DNA of 33,934 nt from a virus: IMG/VR virus record IMGVR_UViG_3300033153_001271, positions 1 through 33,934 of that record, one strand, 5' to 3'. Shown one piece after another: positions 20,320 to 27,437 of the stretch. A model generated the notes under the pieces. That model was not told where the DNA came from. It ran no database searches and saw nothing but the letters and a program-made list of their open reading frames with translations. Numbering within the stretch: the first letter of the stretch is position 1; every line of letters starts with the position of its first letter. The translations under genes were made by a program, and so were the position numbers.

Positions 20320-20949
20320 ATGACTGTAAATTTATTGCACATGGATTGCATGGAATATATGAAAACCTGCAAGGATAATGAGTTTGATTTGGCTATTGTT
20401 GATCCGCCTTATGGGATAGATGCTGCAAACATGACAATGGGCAAAGGTAGCGCAAACGATACAGGGAAACACGTGAAACGTGATTGGGATAAAAAAATAC
20501 CACCTGCAGATTATTTTACTGCAGTTAAGCGAGTTAGCAAGAATCAAATTATATGGGGCGGTAATTATTTCTTAGATTACCTTGGAAATACTCGCTGTAT
20601 GATTATGTGGGACAAAAAAGATTATAACTCTGATTTTGCTGATGGCGAATTGGCTTGGACTAGCTTTAACAAAAATACAAAGATATTCCAAAGAGCTAGG
20701 TCGGCGCAAGGAGATAGCAACGGTAAAATCCACCCAACACAAAAACCAATAAAATTATATGAATGGCTGCTAAGTAATTACGCAGAAAAAGGCCAGAAGA
20801 TACTTGACACCCATCTAGGCTCAGGCTCAAGCGCAATAGCCGCGCATTATTTCGGTTGTGATTTCACAGGGATTGAAATAGACGAAGATTATTATATTGC
20901 AGCATGTAAAAGATATATGGATGAAACGGCACAAGAGGCGTTATTTTAA
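20320..20949 (+). CDS. DNA methyltransferase of the N6-adenine/N4-cytosine type
   Basis: The start is the ATG at 20320, after an AGAGGAGAAGAGG ribosome site, giving 209 aa. A longer form from 20245 lacks a site. Motif IV DPPYGI is at residues 28-33, then HPTQKP at 138-143, LDTHLGSGSS at 162-171 (the AdoMet loop, usually DPFxGSG) and GIEID at 184-188. The order (IV before I) fits the beta class. It could protect phage DNA from host restriction. The target sequence is not predictable. The DTHLGSGS spelling occurs in phage members. Confidence 0.88.
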   Translation: MTVNLLHMDCMEYMKTCKDNEFDLAIVDPPYGIDAANMTMGKGSANDTGKHVKRDWDKKIPPADYFTAVKRVSKNQIIWGGNYFLDYLGNTRCMIMWDKKDYNSDFADGELAWTSFNKNTKIFQRARSAQGDSNGKIHPTQKPIKLYEWLLSNYAEKGQKILDTHLGSGSSAIAAHYFGCDFTGIEIDEDYYIAACKRYMDETAQEALF

Positions 20950-21051
20950 ACGGGTAATTAATTTAGCCAATGAAGCTGAAATTATCTCTTTCTTTTCGAC
21001 GCCGTTCTGTGCTGCAAACGCGTTTAGTTGGGCTACTGAATTAATCATCAT
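20941..21051 (-). CDS. 36-residue leaderless gene, candidate small regulator
   Basis: It reads opposite to its neighbours. The ATG at 21051 is 7 nt past the -10 of the promoter at 21058-21086, so the transcript would begin at the A of the ATG. The peptide MMINSVAQLNAFAAQNGVEK... ends with EIISASLAKLITRLK, an amphipathic helix pair, with no clear HTH. It overlaps the methyltransferase stop. A palindrome inside its promoter implies control, perhaps by itself. The function is not known. Confidence 0.4.
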   Translation of the reverse strand: MMINSVAQLNAFAAQNGVEKKEIISASLAKLITRLK

Positions 21052-21057
21052 GTCGTT

Positions 21058-21086
21058 ATTGTAGTGCATAATGCACGATTTGTCAC
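21058..21086 (-). promoter_or_regulatory. Promoter with a perfect 13-nt palindrome in the spacer
   Basis: Minus strand: -35 GTGACA (21086-21081), 17-nt spacer, -10 TACAAT (21063-21058). The palindrome GTGCAT-A-ATGCAC (21064-21076) fills most of the spacer, an ideal place for a repressor to block polymerase. It drives the 36-residue gene. Confidence 0.5.
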
Positions 21087-21202
21087 GATCTCCGTGGTTT
21101 GTTACAATTAATTTGCGTCTAGACTTAGCGGTCGAAAGGAGGGATTCGTTACCCCTCTGGCGCAAATTCAGTAACGATAATTCTTAAACGGAGAATTGCA
21201 TC

Positions 21203-21697
21203 ATGGTTACGCAAGAAGAACTCAAAGACCGATTAAGGTATGAGCCTGAGACGGGCGACTTCATAGCAATTAAAAAAACATCTAAGAAAACAATTGTAGG
21301 CAGTGTCGCGGGGTGCGAAAACAATTACGGGTATATTCAAATATACATAAACTATAAGCCATATAGAGCGCACCAGCTTGCGTTTTTATATATGACGGGG
21401 GAAGTCCCGCCTGAAATAGACCATATAAACAGAATTAGATCCGACAACAGATGGATAAATATTCGCTCAGTTACACGCGAGCAAAACACACAAAATAGGA
21501 CTTTAAGCAAAAATAATTCATCCGGATACAACGGCGTAAGCTTTCTTAAAGACAGAGGAAAATGGCAGGCGATGATTTGCATAAAAGGGCGGCAAAAAAG
21601 CGTTGGTAATTTCAAAACCATGAAAGAAGCGATACGAGCAAGAAAGCTCGCAGAAAAACAATATTGGGATCCAGTACCAAGAACTGCAAAACACTAA
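21203..21697 (+). CDS. HNH endonuclease with C-terminal AP2 domain
   Basis: The 164-aa protein has a core in AHQLAFLYMTGEVPPEIDHI (residues 56-75) and NRIRSDNRWINIR, then an AP2-like domain from about residue 104 (NNSSGYNGVSFLKDRGKW ... MKEAIRARKLAEKQYW). Same layout as 6999-7487, with a shared core (LYMTG..PPEIDHIN), but on the opposite arm. A ribosome site GGAG stands upstream. It is the only large gene between the 36-residue gene and the promoter at 21735. Confidence 0.92.
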   Translation: MVTQEELKDRLRYEPETGDFIAIKKTSKKTIVGSVAGCENNYGYIQIYINYKPYRAHQLAFLYMTGEVPPEIDHINRIRSDNRWINIRSVTREQNTQNRTLSKNNSSGYNGVSFLKDRGKWQAMICIKGRQKSVGNFKTMKEAIRARKLAEKQYWDPVPRTAKH

Positions 21698-21734
21698 TAT
21701 TCTGCGATTACCAATACATTAGCGATATTTATTG

Positions 21735-21763
21735 TTGTTTTAAGTATTGTTGGGGGCTATACT
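21735..21763 (+). promoter_or_regulatory. Rightward promoter, degenerate relative of the operator class
   Basis: The -35 is TTGTTT (21735-21740), the spacer 17 nt and the -10 is TATACT (21758-21763). The stretch TTAAGTATTGTTGGGGGCTATACT matches the 19473-19504 promoter at most positions (TTAAGTA, TGGGCTATACT), but the palindrome is decayed. It should drive 21797 onward. Confidence 0.5.
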
Positions 21764-21796
21764 AGAGATATATTATATAATTATTTGGAGTTAAAA

Positions 21797-21877
21797 ATGA
21801 AGAAAAATGAACTATTTAAACTGATACCTGTTAGCTACCGCTTTGATAAAGCACCGAGAATTAAAGTCGGTGAGTAA
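21797..21877 (+). CDS. 26-codon N-terminal fragment of a gene split by an HNH insertion (candidate)
   Basis: A promoter at 21735 and a strong TTGGAG ribosome site lead to the ATG at 21797, so this start was built for expression. Yet the frame (MKKNELFKLIPVSYRFDKAP...) ends after 26 codons, overlapping the HNH-like gene that begins in the next frame. The HNH-like protein carries a foreign C-terminal tail. I infer that this is the remaining head of that host gene. Confidence 0.45.
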   Translation: MKKNELFKLIPVSYRFDKAPRIKVGE

Positions 21878-22472
21878 TTTCGATGAGTGGTATGCGTTAC
21901 CAGCAAGCAAAAAGCCAGAATATAAAATCTGGGGGCTAATGAAGCAAAGATGCTTTAACCCTAACAATAAGGATTATAAGGGTTACGGCGCGAGAGGAAT
22001 ATTAATGTGCGCCGAATGGGAGGAGTCGTTTTATTCTTTTATAGATGATATGGGAAAAAGGCCATCGACTGACTACTCTATTGAAAGGATAAATAATGAT
22101 GACGGCTATCACCCAGAAAACTGTAAATGGATTTTAAAGTCTGAGCAATATAAAAATAGGCGGGGAACTCGCTTTATTACATTCAATGGGGAAACTTTAA
22201 ACCACACGGAATGGAGTAGAAAACTAGGCTTGGCGGATAATGTTGTCGCTCACAGAATAAAGTCTGGATGGAGCGAGAAGCTTGCGGTTACAACAAAAAA
22301 CTCAAGCAGCAAGGTAAATGTTGCTGCGACGGATAAGGCGTACAAGCGTGGATTTAACGCCGCAATAGATGAGGCCGTGAAGGTTGCTGACAGAGAGGCA
22401 GGGCAAAGATTGTCTGATGTTGAGCTATCAGCTAACGATATAGCGGCTGAAATCAAAGAGCTAAAACAATAG
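21843..22472 (+). CDS. HNH-type homing protein fused to a phage protein C-terminus
   Basis: The 209-aa frame may start at the TTG (21843) or a GTG at 21870. Neither has a strong ribosome site. Residues about 25-115 follow the pattern 'I.W..mk.RC.NP....Y..YG.RGI..C..W' and 'YSIERINNDDGYHPENCKWI', known from free-standing phage HNH/VSR-type homing nucleases. From about residue 160 (VNVAATDKAYKRGFNAAIDE ... LSANDIAAEIKELKQ) the sequence changes to a helical tail typical of unrelated phage proteins. The overlap with the 26-codon fragment supports an insertion with fusion. Confidence 0.6.
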   Translation: MIKHRELKSVSNFDEWYALPASKKPEYKIWGLMKQRCFNPNNKDYKGYGARGILMCAEWEESFYSFIDDMGKRPSTDYSIERINNDDGYHPENCKWILKSEQYKNRRGTRFITFNGETLNHTEWSRKLGLADNVVAHRIKSGWSEKLAVTTKNSSSKVNVAATDKAYKRGFNAAIDEAVKVADREAGQRLSDVELSANDIAAEIKELKQ

Positions 22473-22486
22473 GGGGTGGTAAGGAT

Positions 22487-22756
22487 ATGGGTGATTTTAT
22501 GCCGATAAGATACAGGGAAAAAACTTGTGATGAAAAATTAAAGCAATCCCAAGCCGCAGTATTTGGTATGCAAACAGAAATAACCACTCTAACCGCAGAG
22601 CTTGAGGGTTGTAGAGAGGTTGTGGAGAAAAGCAAACGATTCCATGAAGCGGTAGATGCTTATTCAGACGGATCAATAGGTAGGGCTATGTTCATTGATG
22701 AATTTTATACTTTTGGTGGGATTCTCGCAAAACAACATTTAGGTAAGGGGGAATAA
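22487..22756 (+). CDS. Coiled-coil early protein, unknown
   Basis: The 89-aa protein MGDFMPIRYREKTCDEKLKQ... has a heptad-like helix (SQAAVFGMQTEITTLTAELE) and ends SIGRAMFIDEFYTFGGILAK. A GGGGGTGGTAAGGAT ribosome site stands upstream. It ends directly at the next start. No family is recognised. Confidence 0.5.
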   Translation: MGDFMPIRYREKTCDEKLKQSQAAVFGMQTEITTLTAELEGCREVVEKSKRFHEAVDAYSDGSIGRAMFIDEFYTFGGILAKQHLGKGE

Positions 22757-22959
22757 TGCTAAGAGTAAATTTACATGAGCTACATAGAGTAATTGGATAT
22801 ATTGACGAGATAAATCAGGAAGACTTAGATGATATTGAGTTTATATTCGATGGTGAAGAAGTTTCACCGCCTGAGTTTTCGGTCAACAATTGGAAGATTG
22901 TCGGCCTTAATAATCTTGATTTTATTAAAGCATACATGCCATTAAGAGAATCAGAATAA
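22756..22959 (+). CDS. Small acidic early protein
   Basis: The 67-aa protein MLRVNLHELHRVIGYIDEIN... begins at an ATG (22756) after GGGGGAATA, overlapping the preceding stop. It is rich in Asp and Glu (QEDLDDIEFIFDGEEVSPPE). The function is unknown. Confidence 0.5.
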   Translation: MLRVNLHELHRVIGYIDEINQEDLDDIEFIFDGEEVSPPEFSVNNWKIVGLNNLDFIKAYMPLRESE

Positions 22960-22980
22960 TTTACTACAGGACTATAAGAT

Positions 22981-23250
22981 ATGAAAAGATTTACAGCATA
23001 TAGAAAAGATATGGACGAGAGAGAAACACATACTGATTTACAGAAAAACCCAGAAGCAGAGCCTCAATATGAGGGGGTTATTTGGAGTGACGGTACTGTG
23101 ACAATTCGGTGGCTAACCCCGCTTAGGTCTCATTCAGTATGGAGTTGTTTAAGTGACTTGCTTGGCGTTCATGGTCACCCAGAATACGGAACGGAGATTT
23201 TGTGGCACGACTGCGAGCCACCTAAAGAGTGGTTGGATTTGATTAAATGA
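22981..23250 (+). CDS. Conserved phage protein, unknown
   Basis: The 89-aa protein MKRFTAYRKDMDERETHTDL... contains YEGVIWSDGTVTIRWLTPLR, SHSVWSCLSDLLGVHGHPEY and GTEILWHDCEPP. This 'EGV.fsDGTv.iRWlt..rS.s.W......vHGHPeYGT' pattern is known to me from small uncharacterised phage proteins. It overlaps the next small gene by ATGA. Confidence 0.55.
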   Translation: MKRFTAYRKDMDERETHTDLQKNPEAEPQYEGVIWSDGTVTIRWLTPLRSHSVWSCLSDLLGVHGHPEYGTEILWHDCEPPKEWLDLIK

Positions 23251-23336
23251 CCCCACACGAATACATATTTTATGCCGCTTTAGTTTTAGCGGTTAGGTGG
23301 GGCTATATGATTAGAGTATGGAGGGAGAAGAAATGA
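23247..23336 (+). CDS. 29-residue membrane peptide
   Basis: The ATG overlaps the stop of the previous gene (ATGA). The peptide MTPHEYIFYAALVLAVRWGY... has one hydrophobic helix at residues 6-20 and a basic tail (MIRVWREKK). It ends in an ATGA overlap with the next gene, with GGAGGGAGAAG in front. It could be a small toxin-like or accessory membrane peptide. Confidence 0.45.
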   Translation: MTPHEYIFYAALVLAVRWGYMIRVWREKK

Positions 23337-23497
23337 AGTGGCTATTTTCTTTTGTGTGGCGAAAAAGATTAGAACGCAACGGCGAACAATTAAGAGTGGT
23401 AAAAGTTAGAGGATGGCGAACCGCTTTAGTTGAATCAAATATGACATCGAGGCAAACCATCCAATTTATGTTTAAGTTTTTCAGGTGGCATATTTAG
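23333..23497 (+). CDS. Last rightward gene, small basic protein
   Basis: The 54-aa protein MKWLFSFVWRKRLERNGEQL... has a hydrophobic N-terminus and many Arg/Lys. It has a strong ribosome site (GGAGGGAGAAGAA) inside the previous gene. Its stop at 23497 abuts the convergent holin stop at 23498, which marks where the two arms meet. No family is recognised. Confidence 0.5.
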   Translation: MKWLFSFVWRKRLERNGEQLRVVKVRGWRTALVESNMTSRQTIQFMFKFFRWHI

Positions 23498-23875
23498 CTA
23501 CCACTCTTCCTCTTCTTTCTCTTTTTTCTTGCTTTGGTGTCTGGATACGCCCCACGCAGGGAAAGCCCCGTACAGAATCGCTTGCACACCGTCTGAGAGG
23601 TCGATAGCGTTGAGCTCACAGTACATGGCGAAGACTAACATTCCCGCTGAGGCAATCGGTCTAAACAAGCCTTTAATGATTTGCTCTGAGGCATAAGCTA
23701 ACTTAACAAGGGCATCGACCCACGGATAGGTCTTAGCGTTAATCAGTTGCTCCATTTGCTTGAAGGCCATCTCTTGCACTTTAAAGGCAAATTCTGATTT
23801 CTTTGTCTCATCGACTATCATTTTATCGCCAATCTTAAATAGCGAAGGTAGGATGCTTGCAAATAATGCCATCAT
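23498..23875 (-). CDS. Holin with three transmembrane segments (GTA/3-TM type)
   Basis: I use the ATG at 23875, which overlaps the stop of the gene before it (TAATG). A second ATG follows directly. The 125-aa product has a charged amphipathic middle and hydrophobic stretches: MALFASILPSLFKIG, LFRPIASAGMLVFAMYCELN and ILYGAFPAWGVSRH. This matches holins 'of 3 TMs' found in phages and gene-transfer agents (KG..RP..s.gml.f). The C-terminus is charged (SKKKEKEEEEW), as is common. It would permeabilise the inner membrane at lysis. Confidence 0.72.
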   Translation of the reverse strand: MMALFASILPSLFKIGDKMIVDETKKSEFAFKVQEMAFKQMEQLINAKTYPWVDALVKLAYASEQIIKGLFRPIASAGMLVFAMYCELNAIDLSDGVQAILYGAFPAWGVSRHQSKKKEKEEEEW

Positions 23876-24156
23876 TAGTGAAATTCCTCTTTTAGTTTCC
23901 TGATTTCTCTTAAACACTGATTACAGTTACTTTTAACGATAATCTTTTTTGGCTCTGTTTCTGACATAACGCTTTGAAATGCTGCTGCTACTTCGTGTAC
24001 TGCGGTTATCTTTTCCTGTTCTAAATCTTGGTTTGCCACTAATTGAGTGGCATTTGTTACCAAAGAACCAAGGCCAGTAAAGCAAATAACAACAATAAAT
24101 TTATTATCCTTAACCACATCAGAAATTACCTTTAATTTATCCCATCCGTCCTTCAT
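23875..24156 (-). CDS. Small membrane protein of the lysis cassette
   Basis: The 93-aa protein has one membrane helix (KFIVVICFTGLGSLVTNATQ, residues 19-38), then a charged helix (LEQEKITAVHEVAAAFQSVM) and a C-terminal CNQCLREIRKLKEE with a CxxC pair. It could be an antiholin, an inner-membrane spanin or a holin partner. The sequence does not decide between these. It overlaps the neighbouring genes at both ends. Confidence 0.5.
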   Translation of the reverse strand: MKDGWDKLKVISDVVKDNKFIVVICFTGLGSLVTNATQLVANQDLEQEKITAVHEVAAAFQSVMSETEPKKIIVKSNCNQCLREIRKLKEEFH

Positions 24157-24497
24157 TAGAAGATCCAGTTTACAGCCGCGCCAACTCCAAACTTATTCCC
24201 TTCTTTGGATATTGAGCCGTTAATTAACGTCTTTTTATATTTCTTTGCTAAACCAAATGAAAAAGCTTCTTTACCGTCAAACATACCGACTGCTGCGCTA
24301 CCTTGAAGGCTGGATTTACCCCAATAATAATTGTGCTGTGCTGCCGCTAGACCTAAAGCTACGCCATTACCCATCTGATTATTGATAATAGTCGTATTAT
24401 TGGCCGACTCGCGATGATGGTATTCGCTACCATGAGAATCAGCTAACGCTAGAAAGAATATGACCGCGAACGCGCAGAATATGTAGATAAATTTCAT
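24156..24497 (-). CDS. Exported protein with a YadA-anchor-like end, in the lysis cassette
   Basis: The 113-aa protein starts with a signal peptide (MKFIYIFCAFAVIFFLALAD). The rest (AAVGMFDGKEAFSFGLAKKY and TLINGSISKEGNKFGVGAAV, ending NWIF) has alternating small and aromatic residues and ends in Phe. Terminal Phe and 'G.GA.V.W.F' are the features of outer-membrane beta-strands, as in trimeric autotransporter (YadA) anchors. It may insert in the outer membrane to help lysis or change the surface. Confidence 0.55.
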   Translation of the reverse strand: MKFIYIFCAFAVIFFLALADSHGSEYHHRESANNTTIINNQMGNGVALGLAAAQHNYYWGKSSLQGSAAVGMFDGKEAFSFGLAKKYKKTLINGSISKEGNKFGVGAAVNWIF

Positions 24498-24844
24498 TTG
24501 TGTCTCCGGTTATTATCCATGTGTCTTTCGAAGGTCTTGAACTTTGGGGTTCTTGTCTTCTGCTCGCCAAATATATATATCTGTCTCCTCTCAAACGCTT
24601 CTTGTTTTTTTGCTTGAGCAAGTAATAGAGCGTTTCGATGTTGGCCGCTACCTAATACTTTCTGTAGGGTAATATTAATCTTATTAAGGGTTTTATTAGT
24701 TTCCCTTATCTCGCTAACGGCTTCTTTGTTTGCGTTGATCTGTATTTGCATGGCAATAATCGAAGCTGCCGAAGTTAAGGCTAAGCCGCCAATAAACCAA
24801 ATTACCTTTCTTAGAAAAGCGTCGTCCTCTCGCTTGCCAGTCAT
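24494..24844 (-). CDS. Membrane-anchored coiled-coil protein of the lysis cassette
   Basis: The 116-aa protein has a transmembrane helix (KVIWFIGGLALTSAASIIAM, residues 13-32), then a long charged helix (NKEAVSEIRETNKTLNKINI) and a basic C-terminal tail (NNRRHK). This is the shape of an inner-membrane spanin (i-spanin) or of a holin regulator. No catalytic motif is visible. It overlaps the next start by 4 nt (ATGA). Confidence 0.5.
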   Translation of the reverse strand: MTGKREDDAFLRKVIWFIGGLALTSAASIIAMQIQINANKEAVSEIRETNKTLNKINITLQKVLGSGQHRNALLLAQAKKQEAFERRQIYIFGEQKTRTPKFKTFERHMDNNRRHK

Positions 24845-24860
24845 AGCCTATCCTTTTTTA

Positions 24861-25277
24861 TTATAAGTAATCTGCGTTTTCAATCGTTAATTCATGTATC
24901 TCATGTGGCGAAACAATGTTGTAAAAATCAATAATTGACTGTTTCGAGTTCATAATCATATTAGCCGCTTGGTTGTAATTATCACCTAAACAAACGCATC
25001 CAACAACATCGCTCGGATAGTTGCCGACATGAAGTAAGCAAGCATATCGCTCGAAATCTTCATCTTTATAATGGCTTACCGTACCACCCACTATCGCTAA
25101 AACGTCACCGTATTTTTTAGAGTTATGCGGCACAAGAGAGTATTCGCCTTCTGGGATGCAAGACTTAAAAGGCTCGTTATCTTTCCACGGTTTTTCAGCC
25201 GTAAAAAAAACATTTCCACCGACCTCGATCGTACCGAAAGTTCCAACAGAGTCAGATCTGAATCGTCTGAGTATCAC
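24861..25277 (-). CDS. DUF5675-family protein, best endolysin candidate in the cassette
   Basis: The 138-aa protein (GTG at 25277 overlapping the previous TGA; a TTG two codons earlier is possible) has the DUF5675 pattern: RF.SD..GTFG.I...G...FTAEKPW.DN, then SCIPEGEYSLVPHNSKKYGD. It ends in LLHVGNYPSDVVGCVCLGD. The spaced His...Gly-Cys (H followed by GCV) resembles the active-site layout of L,D-transpeptidase-type enzymes. No other murein hydrolase is seen in the genome, so I infer it may cut or remodel peptidoglycan. Confidence 0.6.
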   Translation of the reverse strand: MILRRFRSDSVGTFGTIEVGGNVFFTAEKPWKDNEPFKSCIPEGEYSLVPHNSKKYGDVLAIVGGTVSHYKDEDFERYACLLHVGNYPSDVVGCVCLGDNYNQAANMIMNSKQSIIDFYNIVSPHEIHELTIENADYL

Positions 25278-25612
25278 AAACAATGGCCAGAATCGAATGG
25301 TTTTAAGTATCGATTACATAATCTGTACGCTAACTTTTTACGCCATCCATCGGCTTTCTGATGTCTGATAATTCTGCCTGATAACGTCCACTCTCTCGGT
25401 AATTCTAAGAAACGGATTGAGCCATAAGTAAAGTTGAGTAAAATATCTATTAAATACCCAAACAAGAAGTGAGGCATTAAAGAATAGTAGTCAAACTTAT
25501 TCGCTTTGATATGGGCTAGGTTCTTTTTCATCGACATGAATGAAATATAGTAGACCCATGTTAGGTAGAATAAGAGCCAGATTGCAGCAATCCCGAATAA
25601 TACATCAATCAT
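25274..25612 (-). CDS. Membrane protein of the lysis/fibre end, unknown
   Basis: The 112-aa protein has a hydrophobic N-terminus (LFGIAAIWLLFYLTWVYYIS, residues 5-24) and a second helix (MPHFLFGYLIDILLNFTYGS). The tail has RLCNRYLKPFDSGHC. The 'W.......GWR..la..lC...L.P.D..GHC' ending is familiar from many phage genes of unknown role near the lysis cassette. It overlaps both neighbours by ATGA-type junctions. Confidence 0.6.
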   Translation of the reverse strand: MIDVLFGIAAIWLLFYLTWVYYISFMSMKKNLAHIKANKFDYYSLMPHFLFGYLIDILLNFTYGSIRFLELPREWTLSGRIIRHQKADGWRKKLAYRLCNRYLKPFDSGHCL

Positions 25613-25884
25613 AATTTAGCCTTAACAGCGGTTTTAAGTTGTTGAATCGTTCTTTCTGGTAGACCTGCGTTTACACGTAAGCTGTTAATCTCCGACAAAA
25701 CAACTAAAGCAAATGCTTTTAGAGTAGAGTCAAACCTAACTTCAATATCTGCCTCTATCGTTAGAACTGCATCAATCTCTTGCTCTGTTGGGGGCTGGCT
25801 ATTTATGTCCCATTCAGACTGAACTAAGACCTCCTCTTCTGCGCTTAACGTGATTTCTTGGCCATTTACCTTTTTAGTCATCAT
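25609..25884 (-). CDS. Small protein after the tailspike, unknown
   Basis: The 91-aa protein MMTKKVNGQEITLSAEEEVL... begins right at the end of the tailspike gene (ATGA) and has a mostly helical body, with a basic end (TIQQLKTAVKAKL). Similar short proteins with KVNG.EI.LT..EE.. occur downstream of fibre genes and may help in fibre assembly, which is inference. Confidence 0.5.
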   Translation of the reverse strand: MMTKKVNGQEITLSAEEEVLVQSEWDINSQPPTEQEIDAVLTIEADIEVRFDSTLKAFALVVLSEINSLRVNAGLPERTIQQLKTAVKAKL

Positions 25885-27431
25885 GATCTCTTCATCCCAT
25901 ATAAGTAAAACTCACCAGATGTGATATTTCCTGTGGACATTGTAAACTCAATTGCATCAATATCGCTTGCTGCGGTTGTATGTACAGCAAAAACCTCTTG
26001 TTTTGACACGTTTCCAGATGGGTTTGTCCATGTAGCGAAACTCTCAAACTTCTTTCTTGCCGTTATACTGCTTAAACTAAACATATCAATATGCCCAGCA
26101 ATGGCGTTATTAGCTGTGTTATTAGAATCATAAGCGAGAATAATACTTGTTGTTGCTGCTGCTCCACTCAAAGCCCCTGTAGTGATGTATTTTTGACTGT
26201 AGCTAAGATAGTTAGACGTGTCATAACTTGATCCATTATCTGTACTTGTTCTCATTCTAAAGTCGGCGGTAGATGTTGCGGCCACAACGTCGAGAAAAAC
26301 AAGCCTAAACCAATCATACGTTGAAGACAGCCCTGTAAAGGTAACGCTAGAACTACCGCTGGCCGACCCGCTACCAACAAGTACTGTGCTTGCGCCGTCT
26401 GAGGCCGCATGGGTTACAGTAGGGTTTGTTATAGGAAGACCTGATGCTTTAGAAAAACTAACACACCTCCAGTCACCAGAAGCGTACTCATAAAACACCG
26501 CGGTATCTCCCGCTGCTGTAGTAATATTTGCAGCGCCGGGAAGAATTAAATCTGTGGCATGATGGGTTAGGGTTAAAATACCATCAAACTGTAGCGTGAC
26601 GTGAGTCCCCACACCTACCGTAGCAATGGAGGTTATTGTGGTTGTTCCAGTTACATCAAAACTGTTGCCGTCTGTGCCTAAAGTTAAGGCAGATGCCGAC
26701 ACTATGTCTGCGCCTTTTGAAAGCTTAACTATCTCACTAAATGACGCTATATCTGTAACTGTTAATGGGTTAGATATATTAACTGGCCCAGTTAATGCTG
26801 TCGTGCCGCTAAAAGTCTTATTTCCAGCAATCGTTTGATTTGTCGCTACGTCAACAGGCTCTAAAGCGGAGTTAGTCATTAACTCAAACACTTCATCCGT
26901 TGAATTCCAGATTAAAGCTACAGCTTGATCTGCCTCAACATCCCCTGCCACCATTGCTTTATCGTGCTGCTTTTTAATGGGGTAGGTAGTTATTAGGTCG
27001 ATAGTGAGCGTCATTGCGCCAGTATTCGTATTAGCTGCCGTAAAAATATAAACCTGATTCGAGACTAACGATGTAATAGTAGGGCTACCGTCTGCGGTAA
27101 TCGCATCTGTGCCTTGAATATTAGTTAATACAGTATTGCTTGTTACTTCGTCTATCCCTAAAGATAAGTCGTTTAGCTTCTGCACGTTTGCAGAGTCTTC
27201 GACTTTCATCGAATATTTACCAGATACCCAAATCTTATTTAATGCTCGCCCATCTGGCCCGATTCTTTGCGGATTTGCTAAAGATACTGTTAAATCTCGA
27301 TCGGAATAAATCGAGGCTGGATTAATCTTAGCGTCTAGCCCGTCTGATCCGATGTAGATATAGCCGTTATTTAGCAATTCACCTGTTGATTCGTCGGTGT
27401 ATTGGGTGGTCTCGTTGATTTGTGCTGCCAT
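25881..27431 (-). CDS. Tailspike/tail fibre with P22-type head-binding domain
   Basis: The 516-aa protein has an N-terminal domain (about residues 1-95) like the P22 tailspike head-binding region: GELLNNGYIYIGSDGLDAKI, IYSDRDLTVSLANPQRIGPD, NKIWVSGKYSMKVED. A beta-rich middle follows (LTGPVNISNPLTVTDIASFS, DGNSFDVTGTTTITSIATVG). The C-terminal domain (FTGLSSTYDWFRLVFLDVVA ... ITSGEFYLYGMKRS) resembles receptor-binding ends that recur among phage fibres. It would recognise the host surface. No endorhamnosidase-type catalytic residues can be assigned. Confidence 0.8.
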   Translation of the reverse strand: MAAQINETTQYTDESTGELLNNGYIYIGSDGLDAKINPASIYSDRDLTVSLANPQRIGPDGRALNKIWVSGKYSMKVEDSANVQKLNDLSLGIDEVTSNTVLTNIQGTDAITADGSPTITSLVSNQVYIFTAANTNTGAMTLTIDLITTYPIKKQHDKAMVAGDVEADQAVALIWNSTDEVFELMTNSALEPVDVATNQTIAGNKTFSGTTALTGPVNISNPLTVTDIASFSEIVKLSKGADIVSASALTLGTDGNSFDVTGTTTITSIATVGVGTHVTLQFDGILTLTHHATDLILPGAANITTAAGDTAVFYEYASGDWRCVSFSKASGLPITNPTVTHAASDGASTVLVGSGSASGSSSVTFTGLSSTYDWFRLVFLDVVAATSTADFRMRTSTDNGSSYDTSNYLSYSQKYITTGALSGAAATTSIILAYDSNNTANNAIAGHIDMFSLSSITARKKFESFATWTNPSGNVSKQEVFAVHTTAASDIDAIEFTMSTGNITSGEFYLYGMKRS

Positions 27432-27437
27432 GATGTT

